Positions 33,333-41,630 of a stretch of 64,000 nt of DNA are shown piece after piece (the stretch's first letter is position 1; every line of letters begins with the position of its first letter). Under the pieces are notes generated by a model that saw only the letters and a program-made list of their open reading frames with translations, had not been told where the DNA came from and ran no database searches. The stretch spans positions 1 through 64,000 of the forward strand of contig WGNL01000031.1 of assembly GCA_016124585.1 (NCBI GenBank), written 5' to 3'. The position numbers were made by a program, and so were the translations under genes. This stretch comes from Bacteroidota bacterium. GTDB taxonomy: Bacteria; Bacteroidota; Bacteroidia; Chitinophagales; Saprospiraceae.

Positions 33333-33854
33333 CTACGATTCGAGATTACGTATTGTAATAAGACTCCTTAAAACTGTTCGTTTCATTAACCTATCTTTAT
33401 AAAGATAAAATTTTAATGAGCTTATACTTCCTTGTTTTTCCATTACTTCTAGCAGGTAAACTAATTGAACCATTTCTTTGAAGCTTCCTTCTACCTCTAT
33501 CTGGTTGGTAATGACCTCGGACTTGTTTTGGTCAGCCACTAATGCTTCTGGAAAAGACCTGATTAAGAGTTCTTTGTTGCGGCAAAAACCAGTAACATAC
33601 TCTAACAGTTTTTCACGATTGTATGGCCTAATAGAAGATGCCTGAATACTGATAAGTTTTTTTTGAAGTGTATCTATACGAATAGAAGCATTGGCAGCTA
33701 ATTTAATTTTATCCTCATCGTTACGATAGTTGCTATATATTTTTAGCGTACGGCTTATGCTTAGTTGAAAAATAAGAATACAGACCCCCACCAATGCCAA
33801 GCATAGAACAAAGGATTGCTGCTTATAGGTAAGTAGAGAAAACAGTGGCTTCAA
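33333..33854 (-). CDS. PilO/GspM-like inner-membrane protein
   Basis: This 173-residue protein has one N-terminal membrane helix (SFVLCLALVGVCILIFQLSI), a helical region with LQKKLISIQ, and a C-terminal alpha/beta domain. There NQIEVEGSFKEMVQLVYLLEVME resembles the PilO/GspM ferredoxin-like core (usual form: v-v-G-sy-ql-vqFl--le). In secretion systems this protein pairs with GspL in the periplasm. It is first in the minus unit that also holds the fibronectin lipoprotein and the GspC-like gene, and it has a near-perfect promoter 38 bases upstream. Confidence 0.7.
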   Translation of the reverse strand: MKPLFSLLTYKQQSFVLCLALVGVCILIFQLSISRTLKIYSNYRNDEDKIKLAANASIRIDTLQKKLISIQASSIRPYNREKLLEYVTGFCRNKELLIRSFPEALVADQNKSEVITNQIEVEGSFKEMVQLVYLLEVMEKQGSISSLKFYLYKDRLMKRTVLRSLITIRNLES

Positions 33855-33891
33855 TTTATGTATTCTAATTTTAAGAAAAACAACCTACAAT

Positions 33892-33922
33892 CAAAGCTAG
33901 GAATTTTGGTTGGATTAGCAAA
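33892..33922 (-). promoter_or_regulatory. Predicted promoter of the gspM-lipoprotein-gspC unit
   Basis: Read on the minus strand, TTTG (33922-33919), 19 bases and TAGCTTTG (33899-33892) match the Bacteroidota consensus at every defined position. The start point would be near 33885, giving a leader of about 30 bases before the gene at 33854. Confidence 0.7.
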
Positions 33923-34119
33923 GCAAGATAGGCTTTAAAAAGGGAAAATTAGAGCCGATTTATTATAAAAGAAAGATGGCTAGGAAATATTTCCACAACT
34001 AAGGAAACATTCGCATCCTAGTAGCTTAGAAACTAAGCAACATTGAATTTGAAAAACAAAAATTTACCTCCCCCCAAAAGCAGCATGTTAGCCAACGCTG
34101 ATCATCTAAAATTTCATGC

Positions 34120-34998
34120 TCACCAGCCTACCTCATACGCCATCACTCGGTTGTCAAAAAAGGTAGGAACAAGCAGCAGTTTCTTAGCTGAAACATAGTC
34201 AATATCGGCAGCACTAACTTTGTCCTTACTGGTGTCCAACAGCAGATGGCGTTCTCCATTTGGGTCAACATAGTTAATTAAACCCTGCCAACCGGAAACC
34301 AAATAACCACCATTACCAACAGCCTCCACACCATCAGGGTTATCGAGGCCCTGTGCTATCACAGTTGTTTTTTTTGTCGCCAAATCCACCGTTGAAAGCG
34401 TTTTGGGGTTCCACAGCAACATGAGGAATTTGTCACCGTCCATCAGTAAACCATTTGGGCCGTCGAGGCTGTCGAGAACAGTAGAAACGGTGTCGCCTCG
34501 GAGGGAAACCACCCTGAAGTCATCTGAGGTACTGGCGTAAACAGTACCATCTGCACCGATGGTGATGTCGTTTAGTTGCTTCGTGCCTCCCATGGTGTGT
34601 CGTTTCAAAATTTTGCCACTGGTGATATCAATTTCCACAATGTCGGCATTGTCGTTTACAAACAAATGGCCTTTGTAAATGCCCATTCCTTTCGGAGCTG
34701 ACATCCCTTTTACCCAATACCGTTCGATGATTTTGCCATCGAGGCCAATTTTTGAGACAAAGCCGTTACCATCTTCTGCCCATGGCTCGCCATTGATATT
34801 GGAGACGTAAATTACATCATTGACTTCGTCGTAAACAACCGATTCACTGGTAGTCATGAGGGTGTCCGTTGACCATTTCAGCTGGAGGCTGGGCAAGGAG
34901 GGCGTTGCTGTCCCCTCCGTAGTATTCTTCTCAGCTGGGCTTTGGCAACTTATTGCAAAGCAAAAAATTGAGGAAAAAATTAAAATTGTGTTCTTCAT
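34120..34998 (-). CDS. Beta-propeller lipoprotein, SMP-30/gluconolactonase-like
   Basis: The 292-residue product (ATG at 34998, chosen for the signal; a longer frame to 35046 would run into the upstream gene) is a lipoprotein with AISC as lipobox. It has repeated blades such as LMTTSESVVYDEVNDVIYVSN, GKIIERYWVKGMSAPKGMGI, GKILKRHTMGGTKQLNDITI and LDGPNGLLMDGDKFLMLLW. This is the six-blade pattern of SMP-30/gluconolactonase and NHL proteins. Such proteins may hydrolyse sugar lactones or bind ligands; the catalytic metal residues cannot be fixed by eye. It is the last gene of the minus arm of the xylan region, behind the esterase gene. Confidence 0.65.
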   Translation of the reverse strand: MKNTILIFSSIFCFAISCQSPAEKNTTEGTATPSLPSLQLKWSTDTLMTTSESVVYDEVNDVIYVSNINGEPWAEDGNGFVSKIGLDGKIIERYWVKGMSAPKGMGIYKGHLFVNDNADIVEIDITSGKILKRHTMGGTKQLNDITIGADGTVYASTSDDFRVVSLRGDTVSTVLDSLDGPNGLLMDGDKFLMLLWNPKTLSTVDLATKKTTVIAQGLDNPDGVEAVGNGGYLVSGWQGLINYVDPNGERHLLLDTSKDKVSAADIDYVSAKKLLLVPTFFDNRVMAYEVGW

Positions 34999-35035
34999 GT
35001 CTTCATTTTTATAAATAAATAAGGCTGGTGAAATT

Positions 35036-35914
35036 TCAGTGGGCAATGTCGTTCCAGAGCCACCTCAACGACTCCGGTAGGATAGCACCGCCATGTTTGC
35101 CGCTGTGGCTGCCAGTACCCGTGACGAATTGGTATTCATAGTCCCTGTATTTCAGCGAAGATGCCATTTGTTGGTTGGCCAGCCACCAGTCGCCATATTG
35201 GTTGTTGAGGTCGCCGGAACCATCTTGTAGGAAAATTTTGATGTCCCGCTTGGCACTTTTGCGGATGAGTGCCGGATAGACATAACCACCTCTGATATCT
35301 GTGAAACTGCCAATCTGGCTAAGCACCTTATGGAAGAAGTCAGGCCGGAACCATGCCGCTGTGAAAGCACAAATTCCACCGGACGACAGTCCACAGATGG
35401 CGTGCATGTTCGAATCGTGGGAAATATTGTAGTTTTTTTCAAGCTCCGGCAACAGCTCCGTAATGATGAAACTGGCATACAGGTCGGTCACTTCGTCATA
35501 TTCCGAACTCCGGTTTTGGCTTCGGAACGGATTCTCTGGCGGCACCTCACCCCAATAACCTGGATTGACAAAAAGTCCAATCGTGACGGGCATTTCACCA
35601 TGATGGATAAGATTGTCGAAGACAATGGGCACCCGGAAATCACCATCTTCCTTCACATAAGCATGGCCATCTTGGAAGACCATCAGCGCTGCTGGTTTTT
35701 TAGGGTCGTACTGGGCGGGCACGTACACGTAGTAGTCCCGCTTCGTGTTGGGGTATATTTTACTTTCCCAACTGAATTTCGTTACAACGCCCTGAGGCAC
35801 ACCATGCTGCCGTTGCGAGTCGGCCCCAAGGACATAGGTTTCATCTTGTGCCTGCATGCAGTAAGACACAAGCAGCAACAGAATTGGATTAAAAATGAAT
35901 TTGCCAAAGTTCAT
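35036..35914 (-). CDS. Secreted alpha/beta-hydrolase esterase, esterase-D type
   Basis: The 292-residue protein has a signal peptide (MNFGKFIFNPILLLLVSYCMQAQ; the start at 35914 gives the best signal). It has the esterase-D fold signature: KRDYYVYVPAQYDPKKPAAL, LMVFQDGHAYV, nucleophile Ser in CGLSSGGICAF at about residue 180, FFHKVLSQIGSF, and a C-terminal His in SHSGKHGGAI. Enzymes of this family include feruloyl and acetyl-xylan esterases and enterobactin esterases. Because it neighbours CE15 and GH65-like genes, removal of acyl groups from xylan is the likely job. It lies 37 bases before the beta-propeller lipoprotein. Confidence 0.8.
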   Translation of the reverse strand: MNFGKFIFNPILLLLVSYCMQAQDETYVLGADSQRQHGVPQGVVTKFSWESKIYPNTKRDYYVYVPAQYDPKKPAALMVFQDGHAYVKEDGDFRVPIVFDNLIHHGEMPVTIGLFVNPGYWGEVPPENPFRSQNRSSEYDEVTDLYASFIITELLPELEKNYNISHDSNMHAICGLSSGGICAFTAAWFRPDFFHKVLSQIGSFTDIRGGYVYPALIRKSAKRDIKIFLQDGSGDLNNQYGDWWLANQQMASSLKYRDYEYQFVTGTGSHSGKHGGAILPESLRWLWNDIAH

Positions 35915-36051
35915 AGTTCTGATTTTTTTTGTTTGCAAACCAAGGTGTTTAAATCATAAAAATCTCCCTGAGAGCATAGTAAAACCTGTCATTTTCTCCG
36001 AAAAGGCGTACCTTCCAACTTCCATTTGTCAATTCATAAATTTTCAATCAC

Positions 36052-36459
36052 ATGAAAAAGACAACCTTCTTCTTTGCTCTCCTTTTCATTGCACATTTCA
36101 GTTGTACTTCGACCAAAAGCAGCACCGGGTCCATCGACAATTTTCAGCGGAACGATGACATCGTGAACCCTGACAATTCTATTACCTTGATAGACCACCT
36201 ACGGCATGTATCAGGTGTTCAGATTGAAGGTGATGGCATTTATGCCAAGGTCCGAATTCGTGGAGTTTCCTCCCTCAATAGCAGCAACGAACCTTTGTTT
36301 GTGCTGAACGGAATGGCACTCCCCGGCGGCTTGAGCGATGCGGTTCAAAACGTGCCCGTCAATGAAATCAAGTCCGTCAGGGTGCTGAAAAACGCGGAAG
36401 AAACCGGATTCTATGGCGTTCGTGGTGCCAATGGTGTGATAGAAATCAGGACCAAATAA
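36052..36459 (+). CDS. Stand-alone TonB-dependent receptor plug-domain lipoprotein
   Basis: This 135-residue protein has a lipoprotein signal (HFSC) and then little more than one plug domain: TLIDHLRHVSGVQI, VRIRGVSSLNSSNEPLFVLN, and VNEIKSVRVLKNAEETGFYG with VRGANGVIEIRTK. These match the plug of SusC-type receptors (compare [20 protein letters not shown] in the SusC protein at 49650), yet no barrel follows. Such free plugs may act as soluble binding proteins or as partners of barrels. It is the only plus-strand gene among minus-strand hydrolases, and its end lies 8 bases from the end of the GH65-like gene. Confidence 0.8.
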   Translation: MKKTTFFFALLFIAHFSCTSTKSSTGSIDNFQRNDDIVNPDNSITLIDHLRHVSGVQIEGDGIYAKVRIRGVSSLNSSNEPLFVLNGMALPGGLSDAVQNVPVNEIKSVRVLKNAEETGFYGVRGANGVIEIRTK

Positions 36460-36467
36460 GCTGCCTT

Positions 36468-38597
36468 TCATGGTAGCTTGCTCAAGCCTTCGTAGCGGAG
36501 TTTCCAATTTTTTGGAAAACCACCAATGCCATCGTCCGTGCCTGTTGCCATCATTGCCAAGGCAGTGAGTAGCCCGCCGTTGCCGGGCAGGTAAAGCCTT
36601 AGCCGTCCTGTTTGGTAGTTGTGTCCATTTTTCAAATAGGTATTTGTCGTGACAGGCATTAGCAGAGCCTCCACTGCCCGTTCGGGATAGCCAAGCCGGC
36701 TGGCCGTCATGGCCGTCAATGGGAAATCCCATCCCCAGGTCTCGTCCCAATGCCAGTTCTTCCAGACTTTTTCAAAGGTGTTTTGCATGATTTTTTCATC
36801 CAATCCCTCCGTTAGTGGCAACATGCCAAACGCCCCCAATACGGCTGGGTGGTCAGTCATGTATTTGGGGATTTCGTAGCAGTCTTGGGCGTTCTCTGTA
36901 GCGAGGTACATTTTGTTCGCCTGCGGCAACGGGGAGAGTTTCCCCAAAATAGCATCCCATTTTTCAAGTCTTCCCTCTCCTGCCCTCTCCCGCCACTTTT
37001 GCGCCGTCTCCAGCGCCCAGCGCCAGTAGGCCAACTCGAAAGTTGGGTTGAATGTGGTCGCCGGATCGAAGCGCTCCTGCGCAGGAATGATGCCGGGGCC
37101 GAGAATATAGCGCCCTTGCAGTGAGTCATAACTCACAAAATCTGCCATGAATTCTGCGGTTTGCTCCAACAGTGGCAAGTATTTTTTTTGGTCAAAATCC
37201 TTCCCCTTGGTTCGCCGCAGCAACTCAGAGAAATAGATAAAATGTGGTTCTTGCCAAATCAGGTAGGAGCCAACGGAGGAAGCCGTTTCCCCACCCCATG
37301 GATCGGTCATTTTCTGCCAACGGACCCCGTCAAACCCTTGACACTCAGCGATCTGCTTCGCAACGGGCGCCGCCCGAAAATACCATTCCATTTGCTGCTC
37401 CAGTACCTGTGGCCTGCCCCAAAGGGCGAAATGTACACCATGCCACCACGCCATTTCCATGTGTGGCTTGCCGTACCAGGAGTTGTAGGTCAGACCTGTT
37501 TCCTGTGGCGGCGTGCTCCCGCCACAGTTGACGTGGGTGAGGTAAAGCGAAAGCACCATGCGCCGTTCCAGTTCAGCAGCACGAGTATCGGTTGTTTCCC
37601 CAAAATCAATCATGCCGCCGGATTGCCAGAACTGGTTGTAATCTTGGTTTACTTGTTTTCTAATTTTTGAAAATTTGAAGGCAAGTGGTGGGGTTTCATT
37701 TTCTGAAAAAGAGCAACCAAATTCCCAGCTGTTTTTTCCCATTTTTGGTTTTATGAAAAACCCTTTTTCGCTTTTGCCAGGAGGCTGGAGCTGGAGGTTG
37801 GAGTTGAAGGTTGTAAAATAAACGGTACTGTCCATCTGTCGCTTGATGGAAAAAGTCTTTGAATTGATGATATTGTACCGAAAACATTGTGAGTTGGAAA
37901 AGTCAAAATGAACAGCTTCATCAAGGAATTGGTCGGATGGGTAAGGATAATTCAAGTTTAGCCCAATACGGCCCAGCCCTACCAATTTACTGCTGATCTT
38001 CACCACCAATAAATCTGTTTGCTGGCTGACGATTGTGACGACCTCCACCTCCTCCCCTTCCACTTCGAAACGACTGCGCAGCTCGCCGTTCCACAAGTTC
38101 AAGGTTTGGTCAATGTTCTTGATGTCGGAAATAGTGGCTAGGCTGCCATCCGTCTTTTCAATCTCCCAGCCTACAGTTGCCAAATGTATCCGATGAGGGT
38201 TTTGGCGGAGGTAATTGGCAGCTTTGCCTGCACGCGTACTGTCAGGCCATTGGCGGGCATAGGGCACCTCACGATTGTTTGAAAGGAGTGGTTGAAGTGT
38301 CTCCTCTATCCTGTAGTTTTCAGAATTGGGGAAGCTGTGCCAACCCCACTCACTCTGAGTACCGAGGGGGATGCCTTTTTGATAGGATTCGGGGAATGTC
38401 TGCAAACCAGTTACGTCGAAAGTCATGGCAAAACGGCCATTGCCGAGGGTGAAGGCACAAAGCGTATCTGGTTCTGTGAGGTGAACATCGTGCCTGCCTA
38501 CGACGGCTTGGCGGTCAATTTTTTGACCAAAAACTACCGTACAGGACGCAACCAGTAAACCACAAAGTGTTTTTTGCAGAATGGACAAATTCCTCAT
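36468..38597 (-). CDS. Exported six-hairpin glycoside hydrolase, GH65-like
   Basis: The 709-residue product has a signal peptide (cleavage near VVFG|Q). An N-terminal beta-sandwich (DTLCAFTLGNGRFAMTFDV) is followed by a catalytic alpha/alpha barrel with TYNSWYGKPHMEMAWWHGVH, ASSVGSYLIWQEPHFIYFSELL, ATTFNPTFELAYWRWALE, and WNWHWDETWGWDFPLTAM-type segments. The GNGRFA opening and barrel helices fit the GH65/GH95/GH15 superfamily; GH65-like annotation is common for such proteins. The probable general acid is a Glu in the NPTFELAYW or MEMAWW segment. The substrate is unknown, but its place next to CE15 suggests an alpha-linked side group of xylan. It follows the CE15 gene by 12 bases. Confidence 0.7.
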   Translation of the reverse strand: MRNLSILQKTLCGLLVASCTVVFGQKIDRQAVVGRHDVHLTEPDTLCAFTLGNGRFAMTFDVTGLQTFPESYQKGIPLGTQSEWGWHSFPNSENYRIEETLQPLLSNNREVPYARQWPDSTRAGKAANYLRQNPHRIHLATVGWEIEKTDGSLATISDIKNIDQTLNLWNGELRSRFEVEGEEVEVVTIVSQQTDLLVVKISSKLVGLGRIGLNLNYPYPSDQFLDEAVHFDFSNSQCFRYNIINSKTFSIKRQMDSTVYFTTFNSNLQLQPPGKSEKGFFIKPKMGKNSWEFGCSFSENETPPLAFKFSKIRKQVNQDYNQFWQSGGMIDFGETTDTRAAELERRMVLSLYLTHVNCGGSTPPQETGLTYNSWYGKPHMEMAWWHGVHFALWGRPQVLEQQMEWYFRAAPVAKQIAECQGFDGVRWQKMTDPWGGETASSVGSYLIWQEPHFIYFSELLRRTKGKDFDQKKYLPLLEQTAEFMADFVSYDSLQGRYILGPGIIPAQERFDPATTFNPTFELAYWRWALETAQKWRERAGEGRLEKWDAILGKLSPLPQANKMYLATENAQDCYEIPKYMTDHPAVLGAFGMLPLTEGLDEKIMQNTFEKVWKNWHWDETWGWDFPLTAMTASRLGYPERAVEALLMPVTTNTYLKNGHNYQTGRLRLYLPGNGGLLTALAMMATGTDDGIGGFPKNWKLRYEGLSKLP

Positions 38598-38609
38598 GCT
38601 TAAAGGTCA

Positions 38610-39980
38610 TCAATAATATTTGCAGGTCCCCCAATACTTACAGGCCCAAGCAATCCATGTACTCCAATTAGGCCCTGTACTGTGTCCGCCGGCATGTTGC
38701 CGAAAGGCAATTTCACCACTCACCAATGCCGTACCGAGCGGCGGAAATTCCATCGTGCCTAAGTCATTTTTACCAAAAAGCTGGTACACCACCCCGGCAT
38801 TTGCTCCAGCGAGAAACATGCCCTTGGCATCGATCCACTGGCCTTCCACCTGCGGTGAGCCAGCGCTGATGAAAATGGGGCGAGGGGCACAAAGTGCCAC
38901 GAGTTCGTGGGCATCCACGGGTAAATCATCGGCAGTTTTTTGGCTGGCATAACGGATGAAATTTCCGCAAAACCAATGGTAGGCATACGTAGAGGCAAGG
39001 TTTTCGACCTGTTCGCCGAAGACCCGCCGCAGGATTTTGGCACCACCCGCCCCGGACGAGCCGATGAAGCCCAATGAAATCCGGGGTTCGAAAGCCATCG
39101 CAACAATAGCCGCTTTCCCGTACCTCGACAAGCCTTCGATGGCAATGCGTTTCACATCCACATCTTTGTCTGTTTCAAAATAATCAATTGCACGACTTGC
39201 GCCCCATGCCCATGCCCGCAGCGCACCCCATTCTTCGGGTTTTCTGGGTTGGCCCATGCTCGTCAGGCCAATAATCCCACTGCTCAGCCCTGCCCCATTG
39301 TCCGCTTGGATGGAGGAAGGGACAATGATGGCATAGCCCCAGCCTCTGGCGATGAGCTGTTCCTTCCAAGTTGGCTCGCCAGATGCACCAAGCGTAAGCG
39401 GCACCACTGGGCCGGGGTTCCACGGGCTAGTGATGAAGCCAAATTCAAGCACGACCGGAACGGCAGCTCTCGCTTCTGTTGGGGTTGCTAACAGTAACTC
39501 CATTTCTACGCTGACGGGTGGGTACGCTGAATTGTCCACTACACCCCGTAGCCTTTTTTCTTTGATGGGAAAATTGCCGACCACCGTGTCCTTCACCGAG
39601 ACCACCTCCCATTTCACCGAAGGGATATTTGCTGGAAGATGGCCATAAATTTCACGCTGGAAGTCCTCCACGATTTCCGGCCGCCGCTGTTGCCACCATT
39701 TTTCAGTTCCCGTTACTTTTTCACCGTTTCTCAAAACCAACGGGTTGGGTAAAATATACGTATTGACTTTTTCCTCAAAGCGGTTTGCGGCATTCGGAGC
39801 GTCTGGGTTGCCGGAAGGGCCGGGCCGCAATTCACTTTCCTGAATGCCCAGTTGTCCAAGCATTTGCAGGTAATCCAGTTGGGTGTATTTGGCAATGCTG
39901 TCCCGCTCTGCCTGAGAAGGCTGGGCGTAGGTAGTACTGGATATTGCGACAGCGAAAAGAAGGTAGAATAATTTTTTCAT
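38610..39980 (-). CDS. Glucuronoyl esterase, CE15 family
   Basis: The 456-residue protein has a signal peptide (cleavage at TYA|Q) and the features of bacterial CE15 enzymes: DFQREIYGHLP, LEFGFITSPWNPG, RGWGYAIIVPSSIQADNGAGLS, ALRAWAWGASRAIDYFE, and the nucleophile elbow IEGLSRYGKAAI with Ser285 (family form G-x-S-R-x-G-K). GSSGAGGAKILRR, CAPRPIFISAGSPQVEGQW and a C-terminal HAGGHS with the catalytic His complete it. CE15 enzymes cut ester bonds between lignin alcohols and glucuronic acid on xylan. The gene precedes the GH65-like gene in the minus unit. Confidence 0.88.
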   Translation of the reverse strand: MKKLFYLLFAVAISSTTYAQPSQAERDSIAKYTQLDYLQMLGQLGIQESELRPGPSGNPDAPNAANRFEEKVNTYILPNPLVLRNGEKVTGTEKWWQQRRPEIVEDFQREIYGHLPANIPSVKWEVVSVKDTVVGNFPIKEKRLRGVVDNSAYPPVSVEMELLLATPTEARAAVPVVLEFGFITSPWNPGPVVPLTLGASGEPTWKEQLIARGWGYAIIVPSSIQADNGAGLSSGIIGLTSMGQPRKPEEWGALRAWAWGASRAIDYFETDKDVDVKRIAIEGLSRYGKAAIVAMAFEPRISLGFIGSSGAGGAKILRRVFGEQVENLASTYAYHWFCGNFIRYASQKTADDLPVDAHELVALCAPRPIFISAGSPQVEGQWIDAKGMFLAGANAGVVYQLFGKNDLGTMEFPPLGTALVSGEIAFRQHAGGHSTGPNWSTWIAWACKYWGTCKYY

Positions 39981-40136
39981 GTATCCATATCGAAAGGGAA
40001 GGAAAAGCGGTCAGGTCTTATCTCATCATCTTCGGCATTTCAAGGCCAGTCATCAGCACTGCGCTCATGTGCGAGGGCAGTTGTTTTGATACGCACTGAC
40101 TGGGTTTAGCAAAAATTAAAAGTGAATGAGACTAGT

Positions 40137-41330
40137 TCAAAAATACCTGCCTACCATTTTATTTTCAACGATGGTTTTCTTGAGTTCATAAAGGTCAACC
40201 GTGCCCTGATGCCGCCAGACAACATTGCCACCCGGTTCCACGAGAATGGAATAGGGCAACGCTCCGTTCCACTCTTTGTCCACAGCTTCTATGAGGGCAT
40301 ATTTATCGTCTTCTGAAAAGAGGTAGTTGGCAACAGCTGAGTGGTTCTCTTGCAAAAATTTCAGGGCTTTCGCTTCTTGGTCGGGTTTATCGGCAGAGAT
40401 GGACACGAACTCAAAATCCCTTCTGCTGAAGGTCTGTTGAAGAATGACAAAATCTGGGTATTCCTGCACGCAGGGCCCACACCAAGTTGCCCAAACATTG
40501 ACGAGTCGTAGCTTTTGAGAATCTTCGTTCTTCATTATTTTTTCAATGCCCTTGGTATCTACTTTGGTGATGGCCACGGGTTTAGCCTCCCAATCCTTGG
40601 TAGCTTTTTCCCGGTATTCAAGTTTCCAGCCCCACTTGGTAGAACAACCGAAGGTCTTCGTAACTGGTGTTGCCACGGGGTGCCCGGTAAGCACGGCATC
40701 GAGGGCGGCACGAAGGTCATCAGCATTGCCACCACTGCCCGGTTTTTCTTTGGCATCCAATCGGCCTGTGTAGGCGAGCTTGCGGTTTGCATCGAAAACA
40801 AAGGCGTGTGGAGTAGCCACAGGGCCATATTTCAAGGAGACTTGCTCGTTGTCGCCATCGTATAGATATGGGAAGTTAAAACTTTGGTTATTTGCCCGAA
40901 TTATCATTTCGGAGTAGTCGTCGTTGAGGTCAGTATAACCCAGCTCATCATACATCACCCCAAGTGGACTATTGGGGGATATGGCCACCAATTCCACTCC
41001 TTTTGGCTTGTAATCCGCCACGACTGCTTTCACCCTGTCTTCGTAGGCTTGGGCGGTTGGGCAATGGTTACAGGTGAACAAAACGACTAATGCCTTTGCA
41101 TCCTTGAAGTCGGCGAGTGTGTACCATTTTCCGTCCACGCCCGGCAGCTTAAAGTCAGGAGCCAGAGCTCCAATTTCTAGGGTCTTCACCTCCACTTCTG
41201 GTACGGGTTGAGGGTTGGCAACGAACGCTGCAGTTGCTATTGATTTTTGTTCAACCGATTGATTATCAGTGTCTTGACAGGCAAAAAGCAAGATGCCAAA
41301 TAATAGGAGCAAATAATGGATAGCTTTCAT
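40137..41330 (-). CDS. Lipoprotein with two thioredoxin-like domains
   Basis: This 397-residue lipoprotein (lipobox FAC near residue 18) carries two tandem thioredoxin folds. The first (about 50-215) is AhpC/TSA-like with GALAPDFKLPGVDGKWYTL and active site CNHCP, and matches the family of thioredoxin-like proteins with Cys-x-x-Cys-Pro and a GPVATPHAFVFDANRKLAY strand. The second (about 235-397) is TlpA-like, with NVWATWCGPC as active site and ALPYSILVEPGGNVVWRHQG carrying the cis-Pro. Both probably act in the periplasm or at the surface as disulfide reductases. The first half lacks the catalytic set of a classical peroxiredoxin. Why it lies in a xylan region is unclear. Confidence 0.85.
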   Translation of the reverse strand: MKAIHYLLLLFGILLFACQDTDNQSVEQKSIATAAFVANPQPVPEVEVKTLEIGALAPDFKLPGVDGKWYTLADFKDAKALVVLFTCNHCPTAQAYEDRVKAVVADYKPKGVELVAISPNSPLGVMYDELGYTDLNDDYSEMIIRANNQSFNFPYLYDGDNEQVSLKYGPVATPHAFVFDANRKLAYTGRLDAKEKPGSGGNADDLRAALDAVLTGHPVATPVTKTFGCSTKWGWKLEYREKATKDWEAKPVAITKVDTKGIEKIMKNEDSQKLRLVNVWATWCGPCVQEYPDFVILQQTFSRRDFEFVSISADKPDQEAKALKFLQENHSAVANYLFSEDDKYALIEAVDKEWNGALPYSILVEPGGNVVWRHQGTVDLYELKKTIVENKMVGRYF

Positions 41331-41381
41331 CTTGAGTGGTTTTAAGCCAAAAATTTCAAACTTGCCGACATGCTAAGCGGT

Positions 41382-41412
41382 TTGACGGGCCAAGCCAGCC
41401 TTGGCCTGTCAA
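41382..41412. repeat. 13-bp inverted repeat, 5-base spacer
   Basis: TTGACGGGCCAAG (41382-41394) and CTTGGCCTGTCAA (41400-41412) are inverted copies with one mismatch that still allows a G-U pair in RNA. As DNA it could be an operator. As RNA it would be a very stable hairpin at the 5' end of the minus-strand thioredoxin transcript. No T run follows on either strand. Confidence 0.6.
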
Positions 41413-41613
41413 TTAACCACTTTGTACTAACTTGAATACCAGTGCTAAAAAGCATCTATTAAAATCTCGAACTCATATCCGTTTTTATCATGGAAACAAG
41501 ACCTTTCAGAGCCACTCTGGGCTGTTGCGAAACACATCAATCTCTCCTCAATTACCTACTGATTACATTGTAAATCCCTGAATTAAGCTGCAATAAAAGA
41601 ATTTTTATGAAAA

Positions 41614-41630
41614 TTACGCAATCGATTGAT
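41614..41630 (+). promoter_or_regulatory. Candidate operator upstream of the kinase-HTH gene
   Basis: The 17-base sequence TTACGCAATCGATTGAT has a palindromic core (CAATCGATTG). An identical 17-mer occurs at 44181-44197 in the early GH3 coding region, and a partial copy (TTACGCAGTC) at 43851-43860. It sits 9 bases before a TAATTTTG box, where an activator would bind a promoter that lacks a -33 element. The function is inferred. Confidence 0.35.

Noticed and set aside
35931-35940. Palindrome GTTTGCAAAC upstream of the esterase gene as a LacI-type operator
   Set aside because: It is a single short palindrome with no second copy and no LacI-family gene in the window, so there is too little to support a site.
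36211-36750. A 179-codon minus-strand frame spanning the ends of the plug and GH65-like genes
   Set aside because: It is antisense to the well-supported plug domain and out of frame with the GH65-like gene.
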